A DNA stretch of 18,662 nucleotides, from contig JAMXLG010000190.1 of NCBI GenBank assembly GCA_024281135.1, positions 1-18,662 on the forward strand, written 5' to 3'. Of this stretch, positions 1 through 6,125 are shown in pieces. Positions within the stretch are counted from its first letter, which is position 1. Every line of letters starts with the position of its first letter. Under the pieces are notes generated by a model. That model was given only the letters and a program-made list of their open reading frames with translations. It did no database searches and had not been told where the DNA came from. This DNA comes from Vulcanimicrobiia bacterium (GTDB lineage Bacteria; Eremiobacterota; Eremiobacteria; Baltobacterales; Baltobacteraceae). Made by a program: the position numbers and the translations under genes.

Positions 1-294
1 ACGATAGAGATTCGGACGGCTGACGGTGCGGGGACATTGATCATCACCGATGCCGCATGCACGCTCGCCGACAACAAGATCCTCACGTGTCTCCCATACG
101 CGATGGACCTGAAGCAAAACGGACAAACGCGTGAGCTCGATTTTCACCGGGGGACCGTCTATTACAACAAGAGCGACTCGAAGCAGACGTTGAGCCGATC
201 GTCGACCCAGTTGCCCCCGAACGGGGTACTCGGAGCGCTGAAGAGTAAGCGCGGAACGTACGTCACGTTCTCCGGCACACTCGACTCGCATTAA
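1..294 (+). CDS. Hypothetical protein, 3' end only (start lies beyond the window)
   Basis: The frame is open from the first base of the window to a TAA at 292-294, so 97 residues of a longer protein are visible. I do not recognise the family. The visible part alternates polar and hydrophobic residues (for example TLIITDAACTLADNKILTC and GTYVTFSGTL), which suggests beta strands of a secreted or surface protein, but the N-terminus that would show a signal peptide is missing. A strong hairpin terminator follows the stop after about 30 nt, consistent with a genuine gene end. A start at TTG 37 is possible on paper, but the frame stays open upstream of it and no ribosome-binding site is evident, so I treat the gene as truncated by the edge. 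Confidence 0.6.
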   Translation, partial: TIEIRTADGAGTLIITDAACTLADNKILTCLPYAMDLKQNGQTRELDFHRGTVYYNKSDSKQTLSRSSTQLPPNGVLGALKSKRGTYVTFSGTLDSH

Positions 295-326
295 CGCGAA
301 ATAGATTTTCGCGCCCGGGGGGAAAT

Positions 327-361
327 AAAACGGGGCGATCGATCGACGATCACCCCGTTTT
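327..361. terminator. Bidirectional rho-independent terminator between convergent genes
   Basis: A 9-bp perfect arm AAAACGGGG (327-335) pairs with CCCCGTTTT (353-361). Inside it GATCG (337-341) can pair with CGATC (347-351) across one mismatch. The T run on the right serves the rightward gene ending at 294, and the complementary A run on the left gives a U tract for the leftward histone-like gene ending at 378. Confidence 0.85.
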
Positions 362-377
362 CCTTTAGAAAGTGTGC

Positions 378-821
378 TTAGGCTTTCTTTTTGCGTCCGC
401 CCCTGCGAGCCGCCTTTCTTACGCCGCGCGCCGCTTTGCGAGCGGTCTTGCGTGTGGTGCGCCCTGCCTTGCGTGCCGCTTTGCGACCCGTGCGCGCCTT
501 TTTGCGAGCGGCTTTCTTCCGTCCCGCCGTCTTTTTCCGCGCGGCTTTCCGGACTTTGCGTCCGACTTTGCGGGCCGCTTTCCGGACTTTGCGTCCGACT
601 TTGCGGGCCGCTTTTTTGCGAGCTGCGCCGACTTTGCGAGCTGCTTTCTTCCGCGCTCTTCCGACTTTACGCGCTACTTTCTTGCGCGCTCCGGCGACTT
701 TGCGGCCGGCTTTACGAATTTTACGTGCTGTTTTGCGTGCGGTTCTTCTGGTTGTCCTGCGTGCCTTGCGACGGGCACGTCCGCCGGTTTCCTCCGGCAT
801 TTCCATCATATCGGAGTCCAT
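378..821 (-). CDS. Histone H1-like Lys/Arg/Ala-rich nucleoid protein
   Basis: This encodes a 147-aa protein built almost wholly from Ala, Arg, Lys, Gly, Thr and Val, in repeated units such as ARKKAARKVGR. It resembles the lysine-rich tails of eukaryotic H1 and the bacterial Hc1/AlgP-type proteins that bind DNA or RNA without sequence specificity; the DNA-condensing role is inferred from composition only. The first 11 residues (MDSDMMEMPEE) are acidic and unlike the rest. I chose the ATG at 821 because GGGAGG lies 6 nt upstream of it; a start 7 codons earlier has no such site. An exact 33-bp tandem duplication (544-609) encodes two copies of an 11-residue unit. The gene has its own promoter at 857-885 and ends against the shared terminator at 327-361. 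Several long open frames on the opposite strand here are mirror images of its repetitive codons. Confidence 0.85.
   Translation of the reverse strand: MDSDMMEMPEETGGRARRKARRTTRRTARKTARKIRKAGRKVAGARKKVARKVGRARKKAARKVGAARKKAARKVGRKVRKAARKVGRKVRKAARKKTAGRKKAARKKARTGRKAARKAGRTTRKTARKAARGVRKAARRGGRKKKA
544..609. repeat. Exact 33-bp tandem repeat (2 copies) inside the histone-like gene
   Basis: Bases 544-576 and 577-609 are identical, starting GCTTTCCGGACTTTGCG in each copy, and a partial third copy (GCTTT) follows at 610. The period is a multiple of three, so it adds an 11-residue basic unit without a frameshift. This is a likely site of copy-number variation by slippage. Confidence 0.95.
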
Positions 822-833
822 TAATACCTCCCG

Positions 834-858
834 CGCACACAATGTGCGTTAAGCGCAC
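834..858. promoter_or_regulatory. Three alternating CGCAC/GTGCG/CGCAC half-sites with 10-bp spacing
   Basis: CGCAC at 834-838, GTGCG at 844-848 and CGCAC at 854-858 alternate in orientation with exactly 5 nt between them, so starts are 10 bp apart. They run from the -10 box of the leftward histone-like gene through its probable transcription start into the leader. They could be an operator for a dimeric repressor or two mutually exclusive leader hairpins. Confidence 0.5.
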
Positions 859-885
859 TATAAATCAAATCTCCCAATCGTGCAA
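857..885 (-). promoter_or_regulatory. Sigma-70-type promoter of the histone-like gene
   Basis: On the minus strand, TTGCAC (885-880) is followed after exactly 17 nt by TATAGT (862-857). The boxes match the -35 and -10 consensus at 4 or 5 of 6 positions each, with ideal spacing. Transcription would begin near 850, giving a leader of about 29 nt before the ATG at 821. Confidence 0.65.
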
Positions 886-954
886 ATTGACTACCTTCTC
901 CACTTTTGCGCATTTGCGTGGAAAGCTGGAACTCTCGCTATCTCGAGGTGTCGC

Positions 955-1353
955 ATGAAGCATTTGATTATTGCCCTCGGTCTTTCAATGCTCGGTATCA
1001 TCACTCCGATTACAACCGCGGCGCAAACGACGCCGAATATTACCGGCGACTGGGTCGTGCAGCTCACCGGTGACCAATTCATTGCAGGCACGCTTCATCT
1101 TACGCAAGTTGGTAATACGATCGTCGGGAGCGCCAACGCGAAAGGACCGCAAGGGAGTGGCGTGCTCCAAGTCAACGGCACGTTAGACGGAAACAAGGTT
1201 TCGGGCAAGTGGCGCTCACCGAAGGGTGCTACCGGTTGGATCACGCTGAACTTCCAGCCGAACTTCCGGGCGTTCAGCGGTGAATGGGGATACGGCGGGC
1301 GCAAGCCTAACGGCTCGATCGTTTCAAGGAAATTTATCGCTACCGCTTTCTAG
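955..1353 (+). CDS. Small secreted beta-rich protein, unknown function
   Basis: This encodes a 132-aa protein. Residues 1-24 form a signal peptide: a Lys-His start, a hydrophobic core (LIIALGLSMLGII) and an ending of TTAAQ. The mature part has repeated short strands, with motifs such as GDWVVQL, GTLHLTQVGNTIVGSA, GTLDGNKVSGKW and FSGEWGYGG. This 'G-x-W ... L-x-Q-x-G-N-x-(I/V)-x-G' pattern is common in small secreted lipocalin/avidin-like beta barrels of unknown role, so a barrel is an inference. The ATG at 955 was chosen because GAGGTG lies 4 nt upstream and the signal peptide begins there; the frame extends 25 codons further but without a better site. A TTGACT hexamer at 887-892 may be its -35 box, but no good -10 follows. 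Confidence 0.75.
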   Translation: MKHLIIALGLSMLGIITPITTAAQTTPNITGDWVVQLTGDQFIAGTLHLTQVGNTIVGSANAKGPQGSGVLQVNGTLDGNKVSGKWRSPKGATGWITLNFQPNFRAFSGEWGYGGRKPNGSIVSRKFIATAF

Positions 1354-1438
1354 TGCGGTATTGGGATAGGGTCCGGCCGTTTTGCCCGCTAGACTTACCT
1401 CGTACAAGCTTGGCTAGTCTTCCCTTCGAGAGGACAAC

Positions 1439-2647
1439 ATGGTAGGTATCATCCTTAGCGCGATTGTTGTGGCGGCCGCGTCAGCAAAAGCTGACCCGCC
1501 GTCGGTGCAACACGTGCCGATTCTGTTCAACGATCACCACGTCAACGCATATCCGAATGAGTTAAAGAGAGGACGCGTGCTCGCGGCCCTTGTGAAGGGC
1601 GGGACCGTCCTCGTTCCGTTGCGTTCGATGTTTGAACAGATGGGCGCGACCGTCACATACAATCCCTCGAACAAAAGCGTGCGCGTGAGTAAGCCCGGAT
1701 CCGATGTTGAAGTGACCGTCGGTGTTCCCGAAGTCACCATCAACGGCGAGAAACGGCCTCTCGACGTGCCACCAGAGATCTTTCAAGGAACGCTCGTCGT
1801 TCCCGTACGCGTAATTTCCGAAGGCATGGGCGCGTACGTCCAGTGGGTGCCCGACCGCGGAATCGTCGTCGTGCGGTATCTGCCGCCGACGCCGCCGCCG
1901 AGCGCGCCGCCCGCAACAGCACCGCCGACAGCGCCACCGACTCCGCCACCGACGCCGACGCCGAAACCGGCCATTAAGAACGACATCTTCATTGCCGGTG
2001 ATTATCTATTCGGCGGCAAGGCGTACAACGAGTTCAGCCCTGGAAACGGTGAAAACGGTTCGTGGGCTGCACGCGGCGCGATCGAGTATGCCGGGTTCAT
2101 GGGAAGCGCAGATTTCGAGCAATATGCGTATCTGCACAATTGCGGCGGACTCGGCGATCCTCAGTGCTTGGTGACAACAGTCGGCCTTACCGGACAAACG
2201 TTCGTACCGGGTTTCCGAGTACGTGATGACTTCAGTGCGGTTCACGTCGGGTACCGGCTCACATCGCCGGAAGCTTATCCCATCGGACGTATCTACGTCG
2301 CCGTTTCGTGGGAGTGGAATACGTACAATCAAGGCTACCCAACTCTCAGCGGCTTTGGATTCGGCGCGGAGAAACTTCCGGATCTCAATGAAGCGCTGTC
2401 GTGGTACGGAAGCTACTACTACTATCCGAACATCCGTGGCACGTACACCGGGTTCGGTCAATCATTGCCAATGCAGTATTCGCTGCAAAAGTACAACGTC
2501 GGCTTTACGTACTCGTTTAGCAAAGGCTTCCCGGTTTTCATCGAAGGTGGCTTCATCGGTAATCGCGGTAATGCCAAGGCGAATTCACCGATCGGATTCA
2601 CGCACAACGCATTCACCGGTGGTATCGGATTCAATCTGAATCCATAA
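1439..2647 (+). CDS. Secreted copper-amine-oxidase-N domain protein with proline-rich linker and beta-rich C-terminal domain
   Basis: This encodes a 402-aa protein. Residues 1-19 are a signal peptide ending ASAKA. Residues about 25-148 match the copper amine oxidase N-terminal domain family (PF07833): LVPLRSMFEQMGA followed by an NP-S-N-K-S-V strand, then VTINGEKRPLDVPP, LVVPVRVISEGMGA and a closing VQW strand. This domain is a non-catalytic stalk module and does not imply amine oxidase activity. Residues about 149-178 are a Pro/Thr/Ala linker. Residues 180-402 are rich in Gly, Tyr, Phe and Asn (GYRLTSPEAYP, SWYGSYYYYPN, YNVGFTYSFSKG, GGIGFNLNP) and look like amphipathic beta strands, perhaps a small barrel or surface domain; I do not recognise a family. 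The ATG has GAGAGGA about 5 nt upstream. The gene stands alone and ends in a strong terminator. Confidence 0.8.
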   Translation: MVGIILSAIVVAAASAKADPPSVQHVPILFNDHHVNAYPNELKRGRVLAALVKGGTVLVPLRSMFEQMGATVTYNPSNKSVRVSKPGSDVEVTVGVPEVTINGEKRPLDVPPEIFQGTLVVPVRVISEGMGAYVQWVPDRGIVVVRYLPPTPPPSAPPATAPPTAPPTPPPTPTPKPAIKNDIFIAGDYLFGGKAYNEFSPGNGENGSWAARGAIEYAGFMGSADFEQYAYLHNCGGLGDPQCLVTTVGLTGQTFVPGFRVRDDFSAVHVGYRLTSPEAYPIGRIYVAVSWEWNTYNQGYPTLSGFGFGAEKLPDLNEALSWYGSYYYYPNIRGTYTGFGQSLPMQYSLQKYNVGFTYSFSKGFPVFIEGGFIGNRGNAKANSPIGFTHNAFTGGIGFNLNP

Positions 2648-2672
2648 ACGAACGAAAGACGTCGCTTCAATC

Positions 2673-2703
2673 GCGGGGTTGCTGCGGCAACCCCGCTCTT
2701 CTT
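2673..2703 (+). terminator. Rho-independent terminator after the copper-amine-oxidase-N domain gene
   Basis: A perfect 10-bp stem, GCGGGGTTGC (2673-2682) with GCAACCCCGC (2687-2696), encloses a 4-nt TGCG loop and is followed by TCTTCTT. It lies 26 nt after the stop at 2647. The leftward STAS gene would also run into the hairpin, but without a U tract on that strand. Confidence 0.85.
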
Positions 2704-3010
2704 ACTGTTCTTCGACCGGGAGAACCGTGATGGCGCGGGTGATTCCGGTCAGTTCGAAGAGACGCAGTAGTCGAGGCGGCGCGAGCGCAACGATCGTTGC
2801 GAGCGGATCTCTTCCTGCGATTTGAACGCGGCGCCGGTACGTCATGATGAGCGCAAGAATGGACGAATCCAGCGACCTTGCATCGGTGCAGTCGATGACA
2901 AGCCGCTCAGTCGCCTGCGGGTCCGGAAAAAGGCCTGCAATCCGGTCGCGATCAGCGAGACCTAGGTCACCATGCAGGGCGATGACCAGGGGTTTGTCTA
3001 GTGGTTCCAC
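2702..3010 (-). CDS. STAS-domain protein (anti-sigma factor antagonist-like)
   Basis: This encodes a 102-aa single STAS domain, the length of SpoIIAA/RsbV-type anti-anti-sigma factors. Strand-helix order fits: LVIALHGDLGLADRDRI, then LVIDCTDARSLDSS, then a helix, then IVALAPPRLLRLFELTGI. Asp48-Ser49-Ser50 matches the phosphorylation motif, Ser49 being the counterpart of SpoIIAA Ser58; the Gly that normally follows is Ile51, and the helix is extended by YRRR. Family knowledge predicts that the unphosphorylated form binds an anti-sigma kinase and frees a sigma factor. No kinase, phosphatase or sigma gene lies in the window, so its partner is elsewhere. The start is a GTG at 3010; upstream the frame meets a stop with no other usable start, and the ribosome-binding site is weak. 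An 8-bp palindrome sits about 36 nt upstream. Confidence 0.75.
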   Translation of the reverse strand: MEPLDKPLVIALHGDLGLADRDRIAGLFPDPQATERLVIDCTDARSLDSSILALIMTYRRRVQIAGRDPLATIVALAPPRLLRLFELTGITRAITVLPVEEQ

Positions 3011-3045
3011 CTCGGATCCGAGTATTGAAAACGGTATTCCGGTAT

Positions 3046-3065
3046 ACCTCCAGATTGCTGGAGGT
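3046..3065. promoter_or_regulatory. Perfect 8-bp inverted repeat upstream of the STAS gene
   Basis: ACCTCCAG (3046-3053) and CTGGAGGT (3058-3065) are perfect complements around a 4-nt ATTG loop. It lies 36-55 nt upstream of the GTG start of the leftward STAS gene, where an operator or leader hairpin would sit. A further GGTATACC palindrome (3041-3048) partly overlaps it. Function is inferred from position only. Confidence 0.4.
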
Positions 3066-3173
3066 GGTGTTCGTTAGCGAACAGTGCCCTTGCGGTGTGC
3101 CGGCCGAGCCGGCGGCCGCGCTTTTGCGTGATTGGGTTAGTTCGAAACAGCCAAGCGGTGTACGCTTGTGGGC

Positions 3174-3722
3174 ATGAAGACTGCACGAAATCGGCTAGCT
3201 TTCGTTCTCGCTGCCGCGATGCTCGCCGTTATGCTTCCCTCCGTCGCATTTTCGCAAATTGCACCGGGGACGGAACTCACCGGCACGATCGATCGCGAAT
3301 TGAATACGAAGAACGCGCAAGTTGGAGAAAAGTTTCTCCTCACGAACCTCAATTCGCACGCGTACGACATCAATGGAGCGACCGCATACGGTCACGTCGT
3401 GGCGGTTACGAGCGGCGGCCAAGGCCGAAAAGCGCAGATCAAGCTCACAATCGACAAGATCAACACGCGCTCCGGCAACATCTACAAAGTTACCGGGCAC
3501 GTCACAGACGTCAAAGCGAATACAAAGAGCAACGCTGGACGTGAAGCTGGAGCGACGGCGGCCGGCGCACTCGTCGGTGGACTGATCGGCGGTTGGGCTG
3601 CGGTCATCGGCGGCGCTAGCGGATTCTTGATCGCGAAGAACGCACATCAAAATATTACGGTACCGCAAGGCTCGCTCGTTACGTTCCAACTCGATTCAGC
3701 TCGCCGTCAGACACAGGGATGA
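3174..3722 (+). CDS. Secreted protein with C-terminal glycine zipper, first gene of a four-gene overlapping operon
   Basis: This encodes a 182-aa protein. Residues 1-28 are a signal peptide (MKTARNRL, a hydrophobic core, then VAFSQ). The mature part opens with a beta-rich segment (PGTELTGTIDRELNTKNAQVG and ATAYGHVVAVTSGGQGRKAQ) typical of small extracytoplasmic domains. A Gly/Ala-rich helix pair follows at about residues 125-155 (AGATAAGALVGGLIGG, then VIGGASGFLIAK), a glycine-zipper pattern able to pack in a membrane. The last strand is NITVPQGSLVTFQL. I know similar unnamed proteins in environmental phyla but no assigned function. I chose ATG 3174 over GTG 3168 because it begins the signal peptide, although the ribosome-binding site is weak. 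Its stop overlaps the next start in an ATGA (3719-3722), so the two are translationally coupled. Confidence 0.75.
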   Translation: MKTARNRLAFVLAAAMLAVMLPSVAFSQIAPGTELTGTIDRELNTKNAQVGEKFLLTNLNSHAYDINGATAYGHVVAVTSGGQGRKAQIKLTIDKINTRSGNIYKVTGHVTDVKANTKSNAGREAGATAAGALVGGLIGGWAAVIGGASGFLIAKNAHQNITVPQGSLVTFQLDSARRQTQG

Positions 3723-4621
3723 CGACGCAGGTTGCCGAGCCGAAACCGCTGACGTATGCGGACGGCAATCCGCAGGATCGCATACAATTTTTCGATGCGA
3801 AGCTGATTCTCAAGCCCGATTTTTTTGCGTCGCCTCGCGGATTCAAGCAGTTTAGCGATCTCGTTGCCGAGGCCGTCGGCAACGTGAAAGGCGTGCGTTA
3901 CGACGCCTACGATCTTTCCACGCTGCGGCCTCGCATTCGCGAAGTCCAATTCCTGGATACCGCGGATTTCCGCCTTTACAACAACTCTTTCATTTTGCGG
4001 CGGCGCACGCTCTATCAGGACGGCTTTCCGATCGCCGATCCGGAGGTCGTCTTCAAGTTTCGCAACCCCGACATGGCACTTGCCGCGTCGGTTGACGTGC
4101 GTCCGAAGATCGCCGGTCCCTATCGCGTCAAGTTCAAGTCGGAGGCGCTGCCGCTGAAAGATCAGCCCGGCGGATTCCGACTCCTTTACTCGCACAATTG
4201 CATCGCGCCGATGAGTTCGATTCACGAACCAGACCGCACGAATTTACAAACGATCGCGCGTGTTTTGCCGCCCGTCGCCGGACTGATCGGCAGTGCGGAA
4301 GGCCGAATCGAACTCGTGAACGCGACCCTGGTCGAAGAAGTGCTGATGGATCTCGGCAAGATCGATTTCGGCAAAGGAATGACCACGAAGGCGAACATTT
4401 CGTTGTGGCGCTCGCTCGGCGATCATCACGTGATGTGCGGCGAGTTCGCCTATCAAGCGAAATTCGACCGCCGCGAAGACGTTGCCGATATCGTCCGGCA
4501 GCGAGTCGAAGAGCTCTTCATCAAGCTGCAGCTCATCGCCACCGGTTGGCTCTATCTCGGTACGACGAAGACCGGACTGGTGTACCGGCTCAAGGGAAAC
4601 CCGCCGCAGGCGCATGAGTAG
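3719..4621 (+). CDS. CYTH/triphosphate-tunnel-like protein (tentative), second gene of the operon
   Basis: This encodes a 300-aa protein without a signal peptide or membrane segment. The order of motifs recalls the CYTH/VTC triphosphate-tunnel fold: a first strand near residues 22-31 (FFDAKLILKP), then 'V-x-F-L-D-T-A-D-F-R-L-Y-N-N' with the basic strand FILRRR near residues 75-96, then PEVVFKFRNPD with the Lys/Arg of the tunnel, and late strands GRIELVN and GEFAYQAKFD. The canonical first-strand ExExK is not present in that form, so catalysis on triphosphates or polyphosphate synthesis cannot be claimed, and the assignment is a hypothesis. The gene overlaps its upstream neighbour by 4 nt and the chromate transporter gene by 8 nt, so it is probably made together with the transporter. 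It could instead be an unrelated beta-barrel family. Confidence 0.6.
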   Translation: MTTQVAEPKPLTYADGNPQDRIQFFDAKLILKPDFFASPRGFKQFSDLVAEAVGNVKGVRYDAYDLSTLRPRIREVQFLDTADFRLYNNSFILRRRTLYQDGFPIADPEVVFKFRNPDMALAASVDVRPKIAGPYRVKFKSEALPLKDQPGGFRLLYSHNCIAPMSSIHEPDRTNLQTIARVLPPVAGLIGSAEGRIELVNATLVEEVLMDLGKIDFGKGMTTKANISLWRSLGDHHVMCGEFAYQAKFDRREDVADIVRQRVEELFIKLQLIATGWLYLGTTKTGLVYRLKGNPPQAHE

Positions 4622-5222
4622 CGCGGTTCGTGCGGCGCCGCGCGTCGGCGTACACGAAATTTTTCTCGTCTTCTTGGAAATCGGAGCGATCAGTTTCGGA
4701 GGCGGGGTTGTCGCCTATCTTCGCGATGCCTTGGTCAGGCGCAAAAAGTGGTTTGACGATACCGAGTTCCTTGAGCTCACATCAATTAGCAATGTGCTCC
4801 CGGGCCTGAACTCCACGAACATGGCCATTCTCGCCGGCGATCGCCTTGGTGGTTGGCCGGGTGCGGCAGTCGCGATGCTTGGAATGTGTCTGCCGGCGTT
4901 CGTGCTGATGACCGCCGCCGGCATCGCGTACGGTTCGCACGCGGAACGTCACAATGTCGACGCGGCGTTGCGCGGCGTGGCTGCCGCTGCAACGGGACTG
5001 ATTGCGGCGACGTGGTGGCAAATTGGAAAGAAATCGATGAAGGGCTTCTACGACGCCTTCTTCGTTATCGCAGCGATTCTCGGGGTCAACTACTTCAAGT
5101 TGCCCGTCCCAATCGTGTTGATCGCCGTCGGCGCCCTCGCGATTTTCACGTTCCGTCCGCAAACGAAGCCGCCGGAAACGCCGCAGCAGGTATCGGAATC
5201 ATGGATCAAATCCCTGCACTAA
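4614..5222 (+). CDS. Chromate transporter, N-terminal-type half (short-chain CHR subunit)
   Basis: This encodes a 202-aa membrane protein with one CHR domain. Hallmarks are FLEIGAISFGGGVVAYLRDALV near the N-terminus (the F-G-G motif), the stretch S-N-V-L-P-G-L-N-S-T-N-M-A that replaces the usual P-G-P-x-x-x, and DRLGGWPGAAVAMLGMCLPAF, which matches the conserved 'G-x-x-G-x-P-G-x-x-x-A-x-x-x-x-x-L-P' segment. Family knowledge: short CHR proteins work as pairs and export chromate, although related members may carry sulfate. The ATG at 4614 lies inside the end of the preceding gene (8-nt overlap), and the frame runs 44 codons upstream only as low-complexity Ser/Arg sequence, which I reject as coding. 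The charged C-terminus overlaps the next subunit gene by 22 nt. Confidence 0.85.
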   Translation: MSSAVRAAPRVGVHEIFLVFLEIGAISFGGGVVAYLRDALVRRKKWFDDTEFLELTSISNVLPGLNSTNMAILAGDRLGGWPGAAVAMLGMCLPAFVLMTAAGIAYGSHAERHNVDAALRGVAAAATGLIAATWWQIGKKSMKGFYDAFFVIAAILGVNYFKLPVPIVLIAVGALAIFTFRPQTKPPETPQQVSESWIKSLH

Positions 5223-5722
5223 CGCGCGTATTTGCATATCTCTCGTTCCTCACGATCGGCGGCGGCATGGCCGCATATCCCGAGATGAAGACACTCGTGG
5301 TAAACGTTCACCATTGGCTCACCAACGAGCAGCTGGTGCACGTTTACAGCATCGGACAGATGTCACCGGGACCGAACATGATGATGGTTGCGCAAATCGG
5401 CGAACTGGTCGCCGGAATTGCGGGCGCGGTTGCCGTTGCAATAGCATTCTTCTTTCCGACCGGTGTGCTGACGTTCGCGGTCGGGCGGATTTGGAATCGC
5501 CTGGCAAACTGGCCTTGGCGCGACTCGATTCAAAAGGGTCTTGCACCGGTGGCGATCGGGATGGCCGTGGCTGGATTGATTTCTTTCGGAAAAACGTCGG
5601 TTGTGAACTGGGTTACGCTGATCGTTGCGCTTGCAACGTTCTACGCCGTCGTTCGGACGAAGATCAATCCAGCGCTGTTGATGCTGGGCGGTGCCGTCGT
5701 CGGTTTGATTGCGCTTCGCTGA
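5201..5722 (+). CDS. Chromate transporter, C-terminal-type half (short-chain CHR subunit)
   Basis: This encodes a 173-aa membrane protein, the partner of the CHR half encoded immediately upstream. It carries FLTIGGGMAAYPEM as its version of the F-G-G motif and GQMSPGPNMMMVAQIGELVAG, a classic CHR P-G-P signature; the hydrophobic tail ends GGAVVGLIALR. The ATG at 5201 sits 22 nt before the upstream stop, so expression is probably coupled. Two half-size proteins of opposite predicted membrane orientation forming one transporter is the known arrangement of paired short CHR proteins; full-length ChrA fuses both. The frame is open far upstream but only as antisense-like Arg-rich sequence. Its stop is 4 nt from that of the convergent DUF202 gene, and no terminator is visible between them. 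Confidence 0.88.
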   Translation: MDQIPALTRVFAYLSFLTIGGGMAAYPEMKTLVVNVHHWLTNEQLVHVYSIGQMSPGPNMMMVAQIGELVAGIAGAVAVAIAFFFPTGVLTFAVGRIWNRLANWPWRDSIQKGLAPVAIGMAVAGLISFGKTSVVNWVTLIVALATFYAVVRTKINPALLMLGGAVVGLIALR

Positions 5723-5726
5723 CCGT

Positions 5727-6125
5727 TCATAGGCCGAATATCAGAATCCCGAGCGCAACGATCCCCATGACCGCGACGAGGGCGCCGACTAGGCCGGCGA
5801 GCGAATATGGCGGCGTCTCTTTGTAGATTTCCTGCATCGCCTTCACCGCGCGCCGTCGCTGGAGTGCGGCGCCGACGAGCGAGAAGAGACCAACGCAGAT
5901 GAGCATGGCTGCGAAGACGGCGGCACCCTTCTGACGCGTCGTTAAGGTGTGACCTGCACCGTTTGGGATCACGAAGAAGCTGTAAATCGCAAATCCAAAT
6001 GTAATGAGTGAGATTGCGGTGCGAACCCAAGCCATCGCCGTGCGCTCTTCCGCGAGCCACGTGCGGTCGAAGGCGAGTTTTGTTGCCTGGCTATGCTCGA
6101 GGCTACTGTTTGGGGAGGACTGCAT
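5727..6125 (-). CDS. DUF202 (YidH-like) small membrane protein
   Basis: This encodes a 132-aa protein with three membrane segments (about residues 38-53, 66-86 and 108-131). The segment D-R-T-W-L-A-E-E-R-T-A-M-A-W-V-R-T-A-I-S just before the first helix is the signature of the DUF202 family (PF02656; YidH/YidG in E. coli, and the membrane part of VTC subunits in fungi). No function is established for the bacterial family. The gene starts 23 nt inside the end of the upstream secreted-protein gene, so the two form a coupled pair. It converges on the chromate transporter operon. DUF202 domains occur in VTC polyphosphate polymerase complexes, and a tentatively CYTH-like gene lies nearby on the other strand; that link is speculative. 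Confidence 0.85.
   Translation of the reverse strand: MQSSPNSSLEHSQATKLAFDRTWLAEERTAMAWVRTAISLITFGFAIYSFFVIPNGAGHTLTTRQKGAAVFAAMLICVGLFSLVGAALQRRRAVKAMQEIYKETPPYSLAGLVGALVAVMGIVALGILIFGL

Noticed and set aside
544..609. Short repeats that might suggest a CRISPR array
   Set aside because: The two 33-bp copies are directly adjacent with no spacers and lie in a coding frame.
887..915. Promoter for the secreted gene at 955 using TTGACT at 887-892
   Set aside because: The hexamer 17 nt downstream reads GCATTT, a poor -10, so I do not call it.
372..958. Three overlapping rightward open frames (up to 194 codons), rich in Cys, Leu, Phe and Ala
   Set aside because: They are the mirror of the repetitive Lys/Arg/Ala codons of the leftward histone-like gene, which has a good ribosome-binding site, promoter and terminator.
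2006..2461. Leftward 151-codon open frame inside the copper-amine-oxidase-N domain gene
   Set aside because: No ribosome-binding site or family features; the rightward gene has a signal peptide, a recognised domain and a terminator.
4482..4613. Upstream extension of the chromate transporter first half by 44 codons
   Set aside because: The segment is Ser/Arg low complexity, lies wholly within the preceding gene, and the CHR domain starts normally after ATG 4614.
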